A DNA stretch of 64,000 nt. Source: Pomphorhynchus laevis. Its lineage: Eukaryota; Acanthocephala; Palaeacanthocephala; Echinorhynchida; Pomphorhynchidae. The notes beneath the pieces are model-generated. The model was not told where the DNA came from, ran no database searches, and saw only the letters and a list, made by a program, of their open reading frames with translations. Both the position numbers and the translations under genes were made by a program. The stretch spans positions 25,017-89,016 of the forward strand of contig WNNJ02003359.1 of the NCBI GenBank assembly GCA_012934845.2. The letters run 5' to 3'. Position 1 is the first letter of the stretch, and every line of letters begins with the position of its first letter. Shown piece by piece: positions 1 to 13,100 of the stretch.

Positions 1-270
1 TTATAATAAACAGTGTTAGGAATTGAAACAAAAAAATTCTAAAATCTGATATTTTTTGTCTCTATATCATATATATAGATCAAAATATACAAAATACGAA
101 GAAAATATAGAGATATTAATAATTGAAAATCGCAGATTTTTCTTTGAATAGTTAGTTCACCGGAATGGAAAAAATCTGTAGAAAAAAGATTTTACAGTAA
201 AAGAAAAGCACATTGTGATTTGTTCAAGTGTACATCGTTATCCTGCTTTTCAATTTGGAAACATTTACAT
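1..270. other. 3' flank of the homeobox gene
   Basis: AT-rich, non-coding. On the gene's sense strand this is 3' UTR and flank. I could not fix a polyadenylation site with confidence. Confidence 0.4.
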
Positions 271-1166
271 TCAGCACTCAGTAGTGGTTGTTTCTGTCTT
301 CTCAACAGAAATACACTCAATTGATTGACCACCAAATTGATTGACATGTGATGACACATCGTGTTGAATTACTCCGGATTCTGCACTATTGATCGTACTA
401 GCAGAAAGCGGTGAAACGACAAGTCTATTGTCCTCAATGCTCCCCTTGGAACTTGTTGCACTTACTCTTTTCAGTTTTGCACGATGATTTTTAAACCACA
501 GCTGAATATTACGAGGACGCAGCTTTTGATACTGTTGGCGATAGGCACCATTATTGATTTCTTCACATATCGTATTTATTAAAGCTGACGTAGGATGTGT
601 TTCTATTGAAAACCATCTTTCCAGTATCGGAATTTCAGTTGTCGGATCGATGAAAACGCGATTGCGTCGAAATTTACCATTCGTTGAATCCAAATGTCTA
701 AAGTTATCTTCTCTATTCAAAATATGAATAGTGTTGCTACTATCGTTATAGCAACATTTATTTATCGGTGGCTCGTAGTTGCATTGTTGATCTGTCGATG
801 ATATTGCACTGTCATTCGGGAACGCTTCTTCACAATTATTATTTTGTTCAGCAATCCTATATGGAACAATACTTGATGCACTTTCCACAATTTCCGTCTT
901 TATAACATTAGAATAATTATTGGAATATGACAGATTTTGTGGTTCTTCATAAGTGTTTCCGTTTTGATTCTCGTTTATATGTTGTTCTGCAATATTTACA
1001 AGATTACATCCGTTTTGAAGGAATGGCGATACATCATTACCGTTTGAATCCGAATACCTCTCCGGATTGTTTTCGAGAACCAGATTATCTGGATTTGTGC
1101 GTTTGCACATTGCACGAGCATTTTTAAACCAGTATTGAATGTTAAAGAATTCCAATGGCTTCTTAT
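271..1166 (-). CDS. DVE/SATB-like gene, exon 5 (end of homeodomain 1, homeodomain 2, stop)
   Basis: Acceptor TTTGCACAG with AG at 1168-1167. Begins with the recognition helix of homeodomain 1 (FNIQYWFKNARAMCKR). A 140-residue Asn/Ser-rich spacer follows, then homeodomain 2 (RVFIDPTTEIPILERWF ... RPRNIQLWFKNHRAKLKR), which keeps the WF-N-R core and has extra residues between helices. A Ser/Thr-rich tail ends at the stop at 273-271. Composition is less AT-rich than the flanks, as expected for coding DNA. Confidence 0.9.
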
Positions 1167-4100
1167 CTGTGCAAATAATGCAAACAAATTCAAACGATTT
1201 TAATTGATATTTTAAGACACAGGATTAATTATCGAAAATAGCAAACAAAAATAATTGATTGACATTTGAGTGAAATTAAGATAAATCAAGACTTCATTGA
1301 TTTAATAATATTATAGTAATTAATTTAACGATTAATAAAATTTAACCAATTAAGATTAATTTAATTGGTTAATTACATTACTACGAACAGAAAAATTTAC
1401 GTTGTTTTATAAGGCAAAGCGATTTTAAAAATTTATCCGTTTGTAATTTGCTAAATTACAAATTCAATATTCTACTTTATTGTCGATTTTGATAAAATAA
1501 AAACTTTGCAAAGCAACCAATATGTAAGCTTAAAGTGACAGTTTTATACTGAAAAGTAGCTGTAATAATAACGATTTATAATATTTATTAATATCATTAA
1601 TTAAATAATTAATAATGATAATTGATTATAACCTGATTTATTATAATTAGATGTGCTCAATTGAGCTGAACGTGTTCAATCTAATTTCATTAATATAATG
1701 TCAAACATTAATAATTAAATGATTTATATTATTAATCGTTTAATTTTTATAGTTTTATTTAAAATTATTTATCTTTATTTTTAATTTATATAAAGTATAA
1801 AATACGTATACTCAATTATCTGATCTGATTTATTGTAAAATTTCAGGATTTATAAATTTTGTAAAATTATCTGCTTATAAAATTTTTCTTTATTCTTTTT
1901 AATTATTTTTATTTCAACGGTAATCAAATAATAACGAAATTAATTAAAATTACTTTTTGTATATTTACGTTTAAATGATTTAACTAAAAATTATTTGGAC
2001 ATTTTTTACAAAAATGTGGCATAATTAATAGCATCAATTGATGGCATCATTTAATAGCACAAAATGATTTTTGGTATAACTTTTTATCAATAAATAATTG
2101 TTAAATAATAATTTAGCAATTAATAATTAAAGAAAAAGCGTTTCATTTAGAAATATAATTTCATTCGGAAATTAATTAATTTTATTACAAAATTAAATTA
2201 AAGAGCATACATTAGTTCTACAACTATTACTAAAATTAATTCTAGGCTAAACACAGATTATTGACAAAAATTTATTTTAAATTTCAAAATAAAATTTTCG
2301 TATTCTATGAATCAAGAATATCATAAATATTATAAATATTCTAATAATATTATTTATTATTACATTAATAATATTTTTGTCAACTAATTAGCAAATAAAA
2401 GATCGCTAATACAATATAAAATGTTTTTATATTATTTTATAATATTTATTTAAAGAATAAACATTCTTTTTTTAATAAAAACATTTTATTTAAAAAGTCG
2501 AAATACTATTTTGTTTCACTAACTTTACTGCCATTCTTAATTTAGTACAAAGTATTAAACAAAGTATTTAGAAAGATTACCAGTCAATGTTGATATTAAG
2601 TACTAACGTTTACGAACTTAATTATTCGATGCCAAATAATATGTTGTTAACTTAAGTTGTTAAAATGATGTTAACGCCACTTAATCCAGTTTAACTAAAC
2701 TGGATTTAGCTAAACATATAGTAATTTAAATCAAAGTTAAAAATGAACAAATGGAATTGTATAAAATCAAACCTTTTCGGAATTGGCTTAATTCACATAG
2801 TAATTGTTCAATTTGTTCCCTTGTCGGATGTCTGGTTTTCTCAAACATCCTCAACAGTATAGGAAGTTCGGTGGCCGGATCAAAGGTAACACGCTCCCGT
2901 GTTGACTTCTTCAACGAGGAATGTATTGGCATTGTGTTGAGGTCATCCTTACAAGCCTGAGATTGGATATCCCATTGCCGTTGGTTGTATAAATTTTTAA
3001 CAATCGAATCCATTTTGGATGAAGTCGACAGATGCATTCTCGAAGGGTAGCTGTTCACAATTTCTGAGGAGGGTGGGCAGTAACCTTGATTTCGATTGGA
3101 CAACTGATTTACATTCCTTTGTGGTGTGACTGAGTGATATTTTCTCAAAGACAGATTGATTGCCTCCTGACATGTGCTACAAAGAGTTTAAGTTGTAGAA
3201 TTTGTTTTAAATATGCAATTTAATGGATTTATTTTTGTTAAATAGACAATTTGATGGTGCTGGCTTAAAATTGCTTTTATACAGTACATCGCTAGTTAAA
3301 AATATTGTGATGTTTACACTCAGCTGATGTTGTATATGAGGACACTCTAAGCAAATGATCCAAACTTTAAGTCGCAATTTGAATGTGTAAATGTTTATAA
3401 CAAAAAATTGAATCCTGAAATAACATTTATGTATAGTTTGTTGGCACTTAAAGTTGCTAATGTTTTAAATTATAATCATAGTACATTCAACATTCTGGCT
3501 GATGTATGAAAAAATCTGTTTTACATATTAGATTTGAAATTTGATTCAAAATTAAAGTTCTACATTAAACTAAATAGAATATCGTACCTTGTTAATGACG
3601 TCATTGTTAATGACGTACCTTATCATCATTTTTATAATGATGATAGTGAAACATTATATAAAATATTTATATTATAATATTTGCAATTATTAAATTATAG
3701 GTGACGTCATTAACGATTATATCAGAATATTTTAAGTTGCTCGCCTAAATCACACGTCAACAAGAATTAAGAAGATTATTAAATAGAATTAAATTTAGCT
3801 TAAAGTATGTGAGATATTTACATAAAATATATTTTTATATTTTATACAATAATTGATATGGTATTTAATATAACAATTATTTTATAATTGAAAATACGCT
3901 TTGATTTTCTATCAAAAATAAACAATTGTATACATTTTCTATATATTGTATATCAAGGTATAGACAACGTAACTTTTTTTCTCATTCCTATTTACCGTTA
4001 TACTAATTATATCTTACTTATTAATCAGTAAATAAAATGTAAATTATAAATAATAAAATAATTTATTAATTATATTTTAATTACAGAATTTATAATTATA

Positions 4101-7100
4101 TAATCAATTGGTTTCAAATTTGAAAATTGAAATCGATACATAGTCTTTAATGGACTGTTGGAAGTAGTCTCTGCAAAACAGTGGAGCTCTAAATCACGTA
4201 AGTGCCAATCTCATGATTGCGAAGGTCTTTTTGCGTTTTAAATTTATGCCTGAATATTATTTAAATTGCTATGTCTAGTTACCACAAAAGTTATTAATTT
4301 CAACGCTATATATAGTCTGCTAAATATGCCTTAAACGTATGAAGGAACGAAGTTGATCTTCTTAATCAGAGCAATTCGTTCTTTATGTTATGATAACTCG
4401 CCCAGTTTCTTTATTTGAACATGATGAGAAATCCAGTTCGATTTTAAACCTCAACATTTATTGGCTATAATGTCGTGACGTTTCGTAGGCAGTGTGTGTT
4501 TTGTGCAAAAATACATGACCAATAAAATGTTCCGGTCACAATTTTATTTTGAGTGCTTTAGATATTAATAAAAAATAATCAATAAATCAATTTTAAAAAT
4601 TATAAAATTATGTAAAGAATAAAAAATAATTATAATTACAATGCAATAATTAATAATTATTAATTATTAATCACTAATTATCAATAATAATATGAATTCA
4701 TCAATTTTAAAGACTAGCTAAATTCCTTTGAGACATCCAAGTATTACAGCATGTCGAAACGTTAGTGCTCAGTGCCTGCGCCATAAAGATCCACTGAATA
4801 CTAACGCCGGGGCAAGATGATGTTGATGTTTAGATCGTGTTGAAACTGGACTAAGGGAAATTTGTAAGGGAAAGATAAATTGAATGAAATATTATTGCCT
4901 GTTTAAGTAGTTGTTTATAATTCTCAATTTGAATCATTTTTTATGGACATTATTGCGCAAATAAATTATATACCGTTATAAATATTTCACAAATTTCATA
5001 TTGACGTGAAGTTATAATATTTATAACATACAAGCGCCGATAAAGTTCACATATTCTTACAAACATCAAGAATAGTAAATATAAATATAAACCGAAACAA
5101 ATTTATGATGCTAAAAAATAATTAAAATTAAAATGATTTTATGATTCTATGATAATAATTTTACATGCTTATCCAATTATTTAATTTTATAAATTAAAAT
5201 AAAATTTAAAATTTACAATGATTTATAACATTTCCATTTATTACAATGAGCATTTTCAATAATAAGCAATTGATAATTGACCTATTTTTATTTTCATTTT
5301 CATGTTGGATTAGTGGATTTGGACGAATCGTCCAAATCCACTAATTTATATTTATGGACATACACAAATATGCCTGTAACAGTTTATAAATTCACTTTAT
5401 CACTCCTACTTCATTCTATTTACAAGTATACATCTTTCAAAACATCAAACAAATTAAAAAGATTACCTGAAAGCTACAGATTGATGACACGTGTCATTTG
5501 CGGATTCTTCTTTCTGATAGGTATCCTCATCCAAGGCGCCAGACTCCTAAATTAAGTCGAATCATTGGATTATAAGAATTTATATTATTGCATTATATTT
5601 CATTGTTAATTTCACAGCAATAAAAATACTAAACCTATCATCTTCTTCTATTTTCAATCGTTTTTATCTTTTTCAGGAATTTTGATGACACTGCACGTTG
5701 CTTTAATTCTATCTGTAAGACGACACTAGAACGCTACATCTCAGCATTAGTTGGCCTAATCAGCTACTGATTTAATACTCAACGATCACTCAAACTCGTC
5801 TGCTATATTTGTTTGACTCGTCTGCTTTACTGATAATTGAATTCAACGAGACTTTTTGTTTTACATTTTGCAAATTTAATTGAAATCATTTATGATTTCA
5901 ATTAAATCAGTTTTGGAAAGGGAAGATTTTACCTTCAATTTGAAAACCTACCTATATTAAATATTACTTTATATTATCAAACTAGTAATCTATTGTTTGT
6001 TTCAAGAATAATATTTATTTATAACTTTTTATTTCGTTCTTTTAAGCCTATAACTCGTTTAATTTTTCTAAATATCAGTTTCAAACGACTTCTTTGCTAT
6101 TTCTCTCTATATATACTTAAATTATTGCTATATAGCGTTACTGATATATTAAACTTTTACCTTTATATAAGGTAAAATTATATGCTATGTGACACATTTT
6201 AATTTACTTATTCTAACAGTTCGATAATAAATACTAAACCGATAATCTTCCTCAATTTTCAATTATATAGTTTCACCGGAACAAAAAAGAAAATAATTTC
6301 CCTTTATTTGAAAAAAATCAATATTTCGATAGCTCCTGCTATCATCAGGATTACAATAAAACGTTTGAAAATTTCGTTTTTTATATTTATGCAAAAGTTC
6401 AAAAAGCAATACAGCACACATTGCAAAACAAACAAAAAAGAAAAAACAAAATCAATAAAAACAAAATAATTCAACAAGGTATAAAAACATACTAATTGAA
6501 TAATTAAAATAATGTAATATTAGAGTAATCATTTATAATAACTTGTTATCTCGCATTATTTAGGAAGTTATTTTATCCGAAAAAAAACCTAATTTAATGC
6601 TTAATAATAAATCTAATTTCAATCCTAAACTAAATTATAATTAAATAATTATTGGAGCTGGATCAAAAGAAAGACGTAATTATTTTTGATATTTCGCTAA
6701 CTTCTGTTAGCATCTTCAGAAAATTTTCTGAAGATGCTAGCAGTAGTTAGCGAAATATAAAAAAATCATCTATTGATTTTTTTAATTATTATTTAATCAT
6801 CTATTATTTTTTTAATTATTCACATAGCACCCCCAATGACAGGGATGCTAAGTGAATATTTAAGATAGTTTAGAGCATGTGTGACAGGAGTGGAGTGTTT
6901 GATCGGTTGATCGGAGATGTTACTGGAGAGGATTTTGACGGAATGATGTAAATTATTGAGAGGTGATACGGTTGGAGCATGTGTGACGGGAGTGGATTGT
7001 TGAATCGATTGAATGGAGATGTTACTGGAGATAATTTTGACAGAAGGATGTAAATTATTGAGAAGTGATACGGTGGAGGTAAAGTAAGGAGTACGTGAAG

Positions 7101-10100
7101 AGAAAAAAGAGATATGAGATGTATTTAGATGTGGGGATGAATAGGAAAAATGATGTACGAGATGAAGGCCTTTACTGTTTGCATTGTTAGGAAAATCAAG
7201 ATTAAGGGAAGTTTTATCCGTAGTTGAAGTAGGAGTGTGTGAGAGAAGTTTCAAGAACGGGATTCATAGATGACGAATGAGTTAGGAAAGAATAAATTAT
7301 TTTTGATATTTCGCTAACTATTGTTAGCATAATCAGAAAATTATTTTCTGAAGATGCTAACAGTAGTTAGCGAAATATCAAAAATAATTACTTATTTCCT
7401 TTGATCCAGCTCCAATAATTATTTATCAATAATGGATCATTATCAACTATTTAAATTATAATTAATTATTATATTATTACAATATTTTAATTTTTCAATT
7501 TGTTTGTTTTCTCATTGTTCTAGAATTTTGTTTGGTTTAGAATAACCAAAGATTTTTTTTATATATTATTACATTATTCTTATTATTCAATTCGTATGTT
7601 TGTATCACTATTTTTATGATTTTATCTTTTCCTTTTCTTTTTTGTTTGTTTCAAAATGCGTGTTGTTCAATTTTGTGTTCTATGCATGCTTGGTTTTTCG
7701 GTATTTTATTTTTCTTTTTAAGTAGAAATGCGGGGCACATAAATGCTTGAACTTTTGTGTAAATGTTAAAAAACGAAATTTCGTAAACGTTTTATTGTAA
7801 TCCTGATGATGATAGTAGGAGCTATCGAAATATTGAATTTTGTCAAATAAAGAAAAAATATTTTATTTGTTCTAATAAAGCTATATAATTTTACATTTTA
7901 TGAAAATGCTAAATACTCGCTAAATACTTTTGCTGACTACATAGCACGCAAAAACACTCTTTTGTTTGACATAATATATTTTATCTATCTAGGATAATAT
8001 ATATAATATATAACAAATATAATAAATTATATATTAATTAAAAATTAATATTAATTATTTTTTACTTATCAAATACATTTTTATATTTACTTCTAATGAT
8101 TATAAAGTGCAATTTGAGTAGTAATTAATGATTAGCAGTAATTTATCTAATGATTTGTATATTAAATTATTGTATATTATTTATGCAATAATCTTTTTTG
8201 ATTATTTATTATTTTAATGTAATTTTTTACTTATAAATTCATTGCATGGTTAGATATTATTTTTACAATGAAAAACGTTATTTTTTATCTCAAAATAAAT
8301 CTTCCCCCAAAATCAAATTTTATCGAAGTTAAGATTTAATCTTATATTTAAATTTCACTAATGGTTTGAGCCCAAAGCTCAGTTTTAAAACTGAGTTTAA
8401 AACTCTACTTAAAACTCAGTTTAATCTGAGCCCAAAGCTCAGTTTTAAAATTATTATTATTTAAACAGTACTTAATATATAAGTATAGGAATTCGGATAC
8501 ATTACAAATATTGACATGATTACATAAGAATAATTTTATTATTTTTTATTATTTTTTATGATCATTATTTTTATAATATTATATCTATCTTATCTAATTA
8601 AAAGGAGGGTAATATCTTGTTAATTTTTCCCTCACGTTCTCAGGTGACAATCTGAGGCACTATAAATACAGAGATTTCTAGTTCTCCCCTTGTGGAACGT
8701 CGCAGAGCAACAAGCAGGATCTTGGGAAGAACAAATAATTTTTTAATAAATTTTTAATGTAATATCTTGTGGATATTTTTGAGTTTCCATAACTCGAAAC
8801 ATTAATACACTAGGATTATAAATAATGTTTAATTGAAATAATATGTATTTACATATATTTTATTAAATATGTGTAAATATTTTATTGCACATATTTGCAC
8901 GCTAGCCCTCCATGAAACCGCTTAGTTATTACACCATTTTGTTAAAAATAGTGTAATTTTATTTAATAAAACAAAATTAATTTAATTAATAAATTTTATT
9001 TAACTAAAATTTTATTTTATTCACTTTCATTATCAACAAATCCTGCAGACTTACGATTAGCATTTAAAGTAAAATTAAATCGCTTTCTAGATATAAAGCG
9101 TAATAGTGCATGACAGGTAAGATAGACTCTTTAAAAATATTTTCAACAATCATGAAATACGATATAATATAAACTAATAGGTTATCACTGCTACAGCTTA
9201 CTGATTAGTGAAACCACTAGAGCGTTTTGATTGCCTATTTGAGAATTACTAATAATTTTGAGATCCTTAAAATTTATAGTGCAATGAAATAATGTTTTAA
9301 TAACAATAAAGTTTTTAAATTGAATCTATTCATAATAAAAATAACTATATAAATTAGCAGCACTAAATATACAAATAATATTCAAATGGTAACATTATTT
9401 AATAATGTATAACAAGATAAGGGTCCGTGACGTATTTTAAGATAATATTTTCATAATATGTTTCCTTTTGCGGCTATATTTTTACGGTTTATTACATTTG
9501 TGATATAACACAAATGTAATTTATTTATTAATTAAATTATTTATCATCACTTATTATTTATTTATCATTTAATTATTTATTGTAATAAATAAGTTAAATA
9601 ATTGACATATTCATAAGTATGATGATAATTCACAAGTAGTGAGTATCAAGTTACTTCAGATAAGAAATATTAAATATAATATTAATATTTTGAGCAAAGA
9701 TATCGGCATTGCTTGTTTTCATGGCTTGTTAAAGAAACATCAACACTTTAATATTTTAAATTATTTCAATTTTTATTATAGTCAAAGACAGATATATTTG
9801 TTTCGGACCAAATTATTAATATGTGATAATTATTAAGTTATTAATTTATAACATTATTCTTCTACGGATAATATATTAATTTAGTGATTTTCATCATACT
9901 AATTAATTTAGTTCGTATTCAAGCAAATATGGACAATTGAATGTTTTTATGAAAAAGTAATTTTCTTTTATCAAAAATGCTTTCGAATTTTCGTCAGCAA
10001 TTGCTGACATCGTCAAAAAAGTTTAAGATATAAAACAAATATAAATCCAAGAATTGAAAGTATTAAACAAAAAATTGTTTGCTTGTTCAAAATTTTCAAC

Positions 10101-13100
10101 TTATTAACTTACCATGTCAGCAGTTGGTGACTAAGATCCGGAAACATCATTAACTAGAAGCTATAACTAGAAGCTAGTTCTCAGGGCTGTCATTAACACG
10201 ACAGCCCTGAGAACTGGTGCACTTTATTGCTATTATGCCATTGCCGTAAGTTTTTTACATGAAAATATTAGAGTGCTTTATTGTGTATTCTGAATCCGCT
10301 TACTGATTCATGAATACGTCACTTTATAGGCGTACATTCTATTTAGTATACAAAAACGAGTAATATTTTCAAGTGTATGCCGTCATTTGAAATTTACTCT
10401 TGGGTGTATGTTTTTTCGTTACGATATTTGATATTACGATAAACTAATATAATTGAACTTACTTTTACAATTAAATTCTCGTTATAAAATGCCACATGCA
10501 AACTACATTTTGTAACAAATTATATAATTTAATCTTGCATATATGTAGATTTATTTAATATTGAAATGCGTATTGGCCCAAATGATGTAAAATGCAGAAA
10601 CACAAAAAGTTTGCAAAGACCACAAGCTTGTATTTTCAACAATCTTTTTAATTAAGTGATTGGTGGTATTTGTTGTCACTATCATTTGTACTGCCGCTGG
10701 TGCGTCGTCATGTTGATCATGCTCAACACCTTGAACATCAACAACATTGTCGGGTAGTATAAGATCATCACACATGTTGAGTAACTGATGAATGATCTGG
10801 TTGAGATGATCATTACAATTGTCGGGTGTATGATCGGCAACACTAGATTGGCTGCAATTCATCGTGGAAATTCCGGTTTTACCATTGTCAATCATAGTTT
10901 CTTCTTGGTTACTACTCGATGATACAAAGAAAGGCGCAGCAGATTCGTCGGCACCGGGTTCGTTGATAGAACCAGAAGTTTTGTAAAATGTATTTTTAAA
11001 ACATGCGGTATAATTCTGATATACACACAGAAGAAATGTGACAAAATTTTCGGGTTTGGATAAGATTCAACAGATTGATCATTCGCAGTCTAAAGCGAAA
11101 TTTATGGAAATGCGACAAGTGTGGTTCCTTAGTTTCTTAAGGTAAATGGTCCCTCTGTTCTATTGAGTTAAAATAGTTTGTGATCGATAATTTGAACTAT
11201 TTGAATAACCTTATTTGTTACTATGAAATGCTAAGCGCTCATGGGATGTTATTCATTCACTTCTTATAATATATTCATAACCACTGCTCAACACGAATTG
11301 AACCGTTCAGTAAAGATGGAAAATGAAAGATGCGAAATCAACTTGATTGTAGAATTCAGAGCAAAACTCGCAAGAATTTGCCGTTTTACTTATTTTAGTT
11401 GCTCTTTATTGAATAAAATTAAGTGAGGTACATTTCATCGTAATCAATGGAAAGGAAGAATGTGCATGATTTATCAAATAGTCTTTCATCATCATTAATA
11501 GAAAGACTTAAAAGTTCAGTGAAGACAACTTAATCTTGTAATATTTTAGAGTTCTCTTTATAAAACCCATAATGAGCTTGCTTTTGAAATTAAAATTTTT
11601 ATTAACAAGAGGCGACCATTTTTATAAAGAGGCGACCATTTTTATAAAGAGGCGACCATTTTTATAAAGAGGCGACCATTTTTATAAAGAGGCGACCATG
11701 TTGATTACGCCATAAGCATATCTTTTCTACATTATATAATATTGCAGCTACAAAATAAATAAAACATCTTCAATTCAGATTTAATTCAGTAGAATTTTCG
11801 TCAAATTCAAAAGTGTGCTAAATTACTTCTGATTTCGATCTGTGCAGTGACATCGAATAATTTAAGATAAAAATGATTTCGACTCGTCGTTTGAGTTAAA
11901 TAAAATAATTGATTTTTTCAAACAGCGATCGCGATTAATGTGTCGAAAGCTTCAACAAATTCACAAATATTACAAAATATTATAATGAACACTTACGACA
12001 GTTTGGTGATTCTCCATCCAGAATCAAAGTATATCCTTAGACGGAGTACACACAATGAAAGAGTGGATGCTATGAGCTACCATTATTATATAGTGAAAGC
12101 TCTTTTATAGCTTTCATATTTATCTTACGTGAATATGTAAAACTATAGTTGAGAATAGAAGATTGACTCAGCATAGAGATTATTGTTAAGGCAAAACAAA
12201 AGTGTATTTTGTCATGCTTAATGTATGATAAAAATAGGAGAGAGAGAAAATAAAATTCAGAGAAACATTTTAAATTCTGCATTTCATGTAAATCTTAATC
12301 ACGCTGGAGTTGAGAAATTCAAATGAAATAATCATGGGTGGTGTCCAAAAACATAGAGATATTTTGTTAGCAATGTATTTACAATATATTTACATAATAT
12401 ATAATAGTATGTAAGAATGCGTATTATTATGTGATAGTCATATGACGTAAATTTTATATTTATTTTAATTTAGTGTGAACTGACATAAAGGGTTCACAAT
12501 ATATTTAAAAATCTTCCTTAGGTAATGCATTTTATTTATGTCATTTTATCATTTTATTCATCTTATTCATGACTCAATAAAACAGTGTTATTTTATTTTC
12601 AAACAATTACATTTATAGCATTATACCATTTTAGAAAATATTAGAGAATATTTATAGCATTATAAAACAATATTGTTACTGAAATGCTGTCATAAAGATC
12701 ACATAATTGATTTTGAAAAAGAGACCCTACTTTCCTTTAAAAGTAATAGTTTAAAAGAATAATACACCAAGCGTACTTTATGTGTAAACATCAATCAACT
12801 TTAATGACCGGTAATTAAGTTGATTTTGTATTAAACCTGAAGGTATAAAAACATTAAATTTTAATTTTGTTTTAATTTTATTTTTTTATTTCATTGTGTG
12901 CAGTCTTTACAAATTGAACGAACTTTCCTTCCTTCTGTTGTACGAGTTGAATACAATGAGTGTAGGAATATTGTTAAATACAGTGTAGGAATTATTTACA
13001 GTTCAACGATTAGCAACATGATGAAGAACTCAGATATGTGTTTGGAAATTTGTGTAAAATTAAATAATCTTTCTTTTTGTTGATGTTTCAATCAATTTAA

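Larger units (their letters stand above)
6652..7430. mobile_element. Inner fold-back element with paired hammerhead ribozymes
   Basis: Bounded by inverted repeats beginning TTATTGGAGCTGGATCAAA and followed inward by TAATTATTTTTGATATTTCG. Each end is a palindrome carrying hammerhead cores on both strands. The interior (6820-7254) is GA-rich on the plus strand and holds an open frame. A related copy occurs at about 24826-25434. Confidence 0.65.
6280..7855. mobile_element. Outer fold-back element with hammerhead-like termini
   Basis: Terminal inverted repeats, about 6300-6420 and about 7720-7850, share TTTATTTG...CAATATTTCGATAGCTCC and CCTGATGAT. Each carries a hammerhead-like core (CTGATGA, GATAG/CTATC stem, GAAA, then TATT). 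A second, different fold-back (6652-7430) is nested inside. No transposase; probably a non-autonomous element using PLE-type machinery (inferred). Confidence 0.6.

Noticed and set aside
5277-5555. 92-codon plus-strand ORF
   Set aside because: AT-rich, contains the perfect hairpin, no domain or splice context; the hydrophobic look comes from T-rich codons.
8755-8830. Hammerhead at GAGTTTCCATAACTC-GAAAC
   Set aside because: Stem and GAAA are present but no CUGANGA box precedes them.
11608-11700. CRISPR-like regular repeat
   Set aside because: Continuous tandem repeats without spacers, in a eukaryotic intron; the same holds for 43.5 and 44.4 kb.
12898-13083. 61-codon plus-strand ORF after an acceptor-like TTTCATTGTGTGCAG
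   Set aside because: No donor, no domain and AT-rich; not distinguishable from chance.
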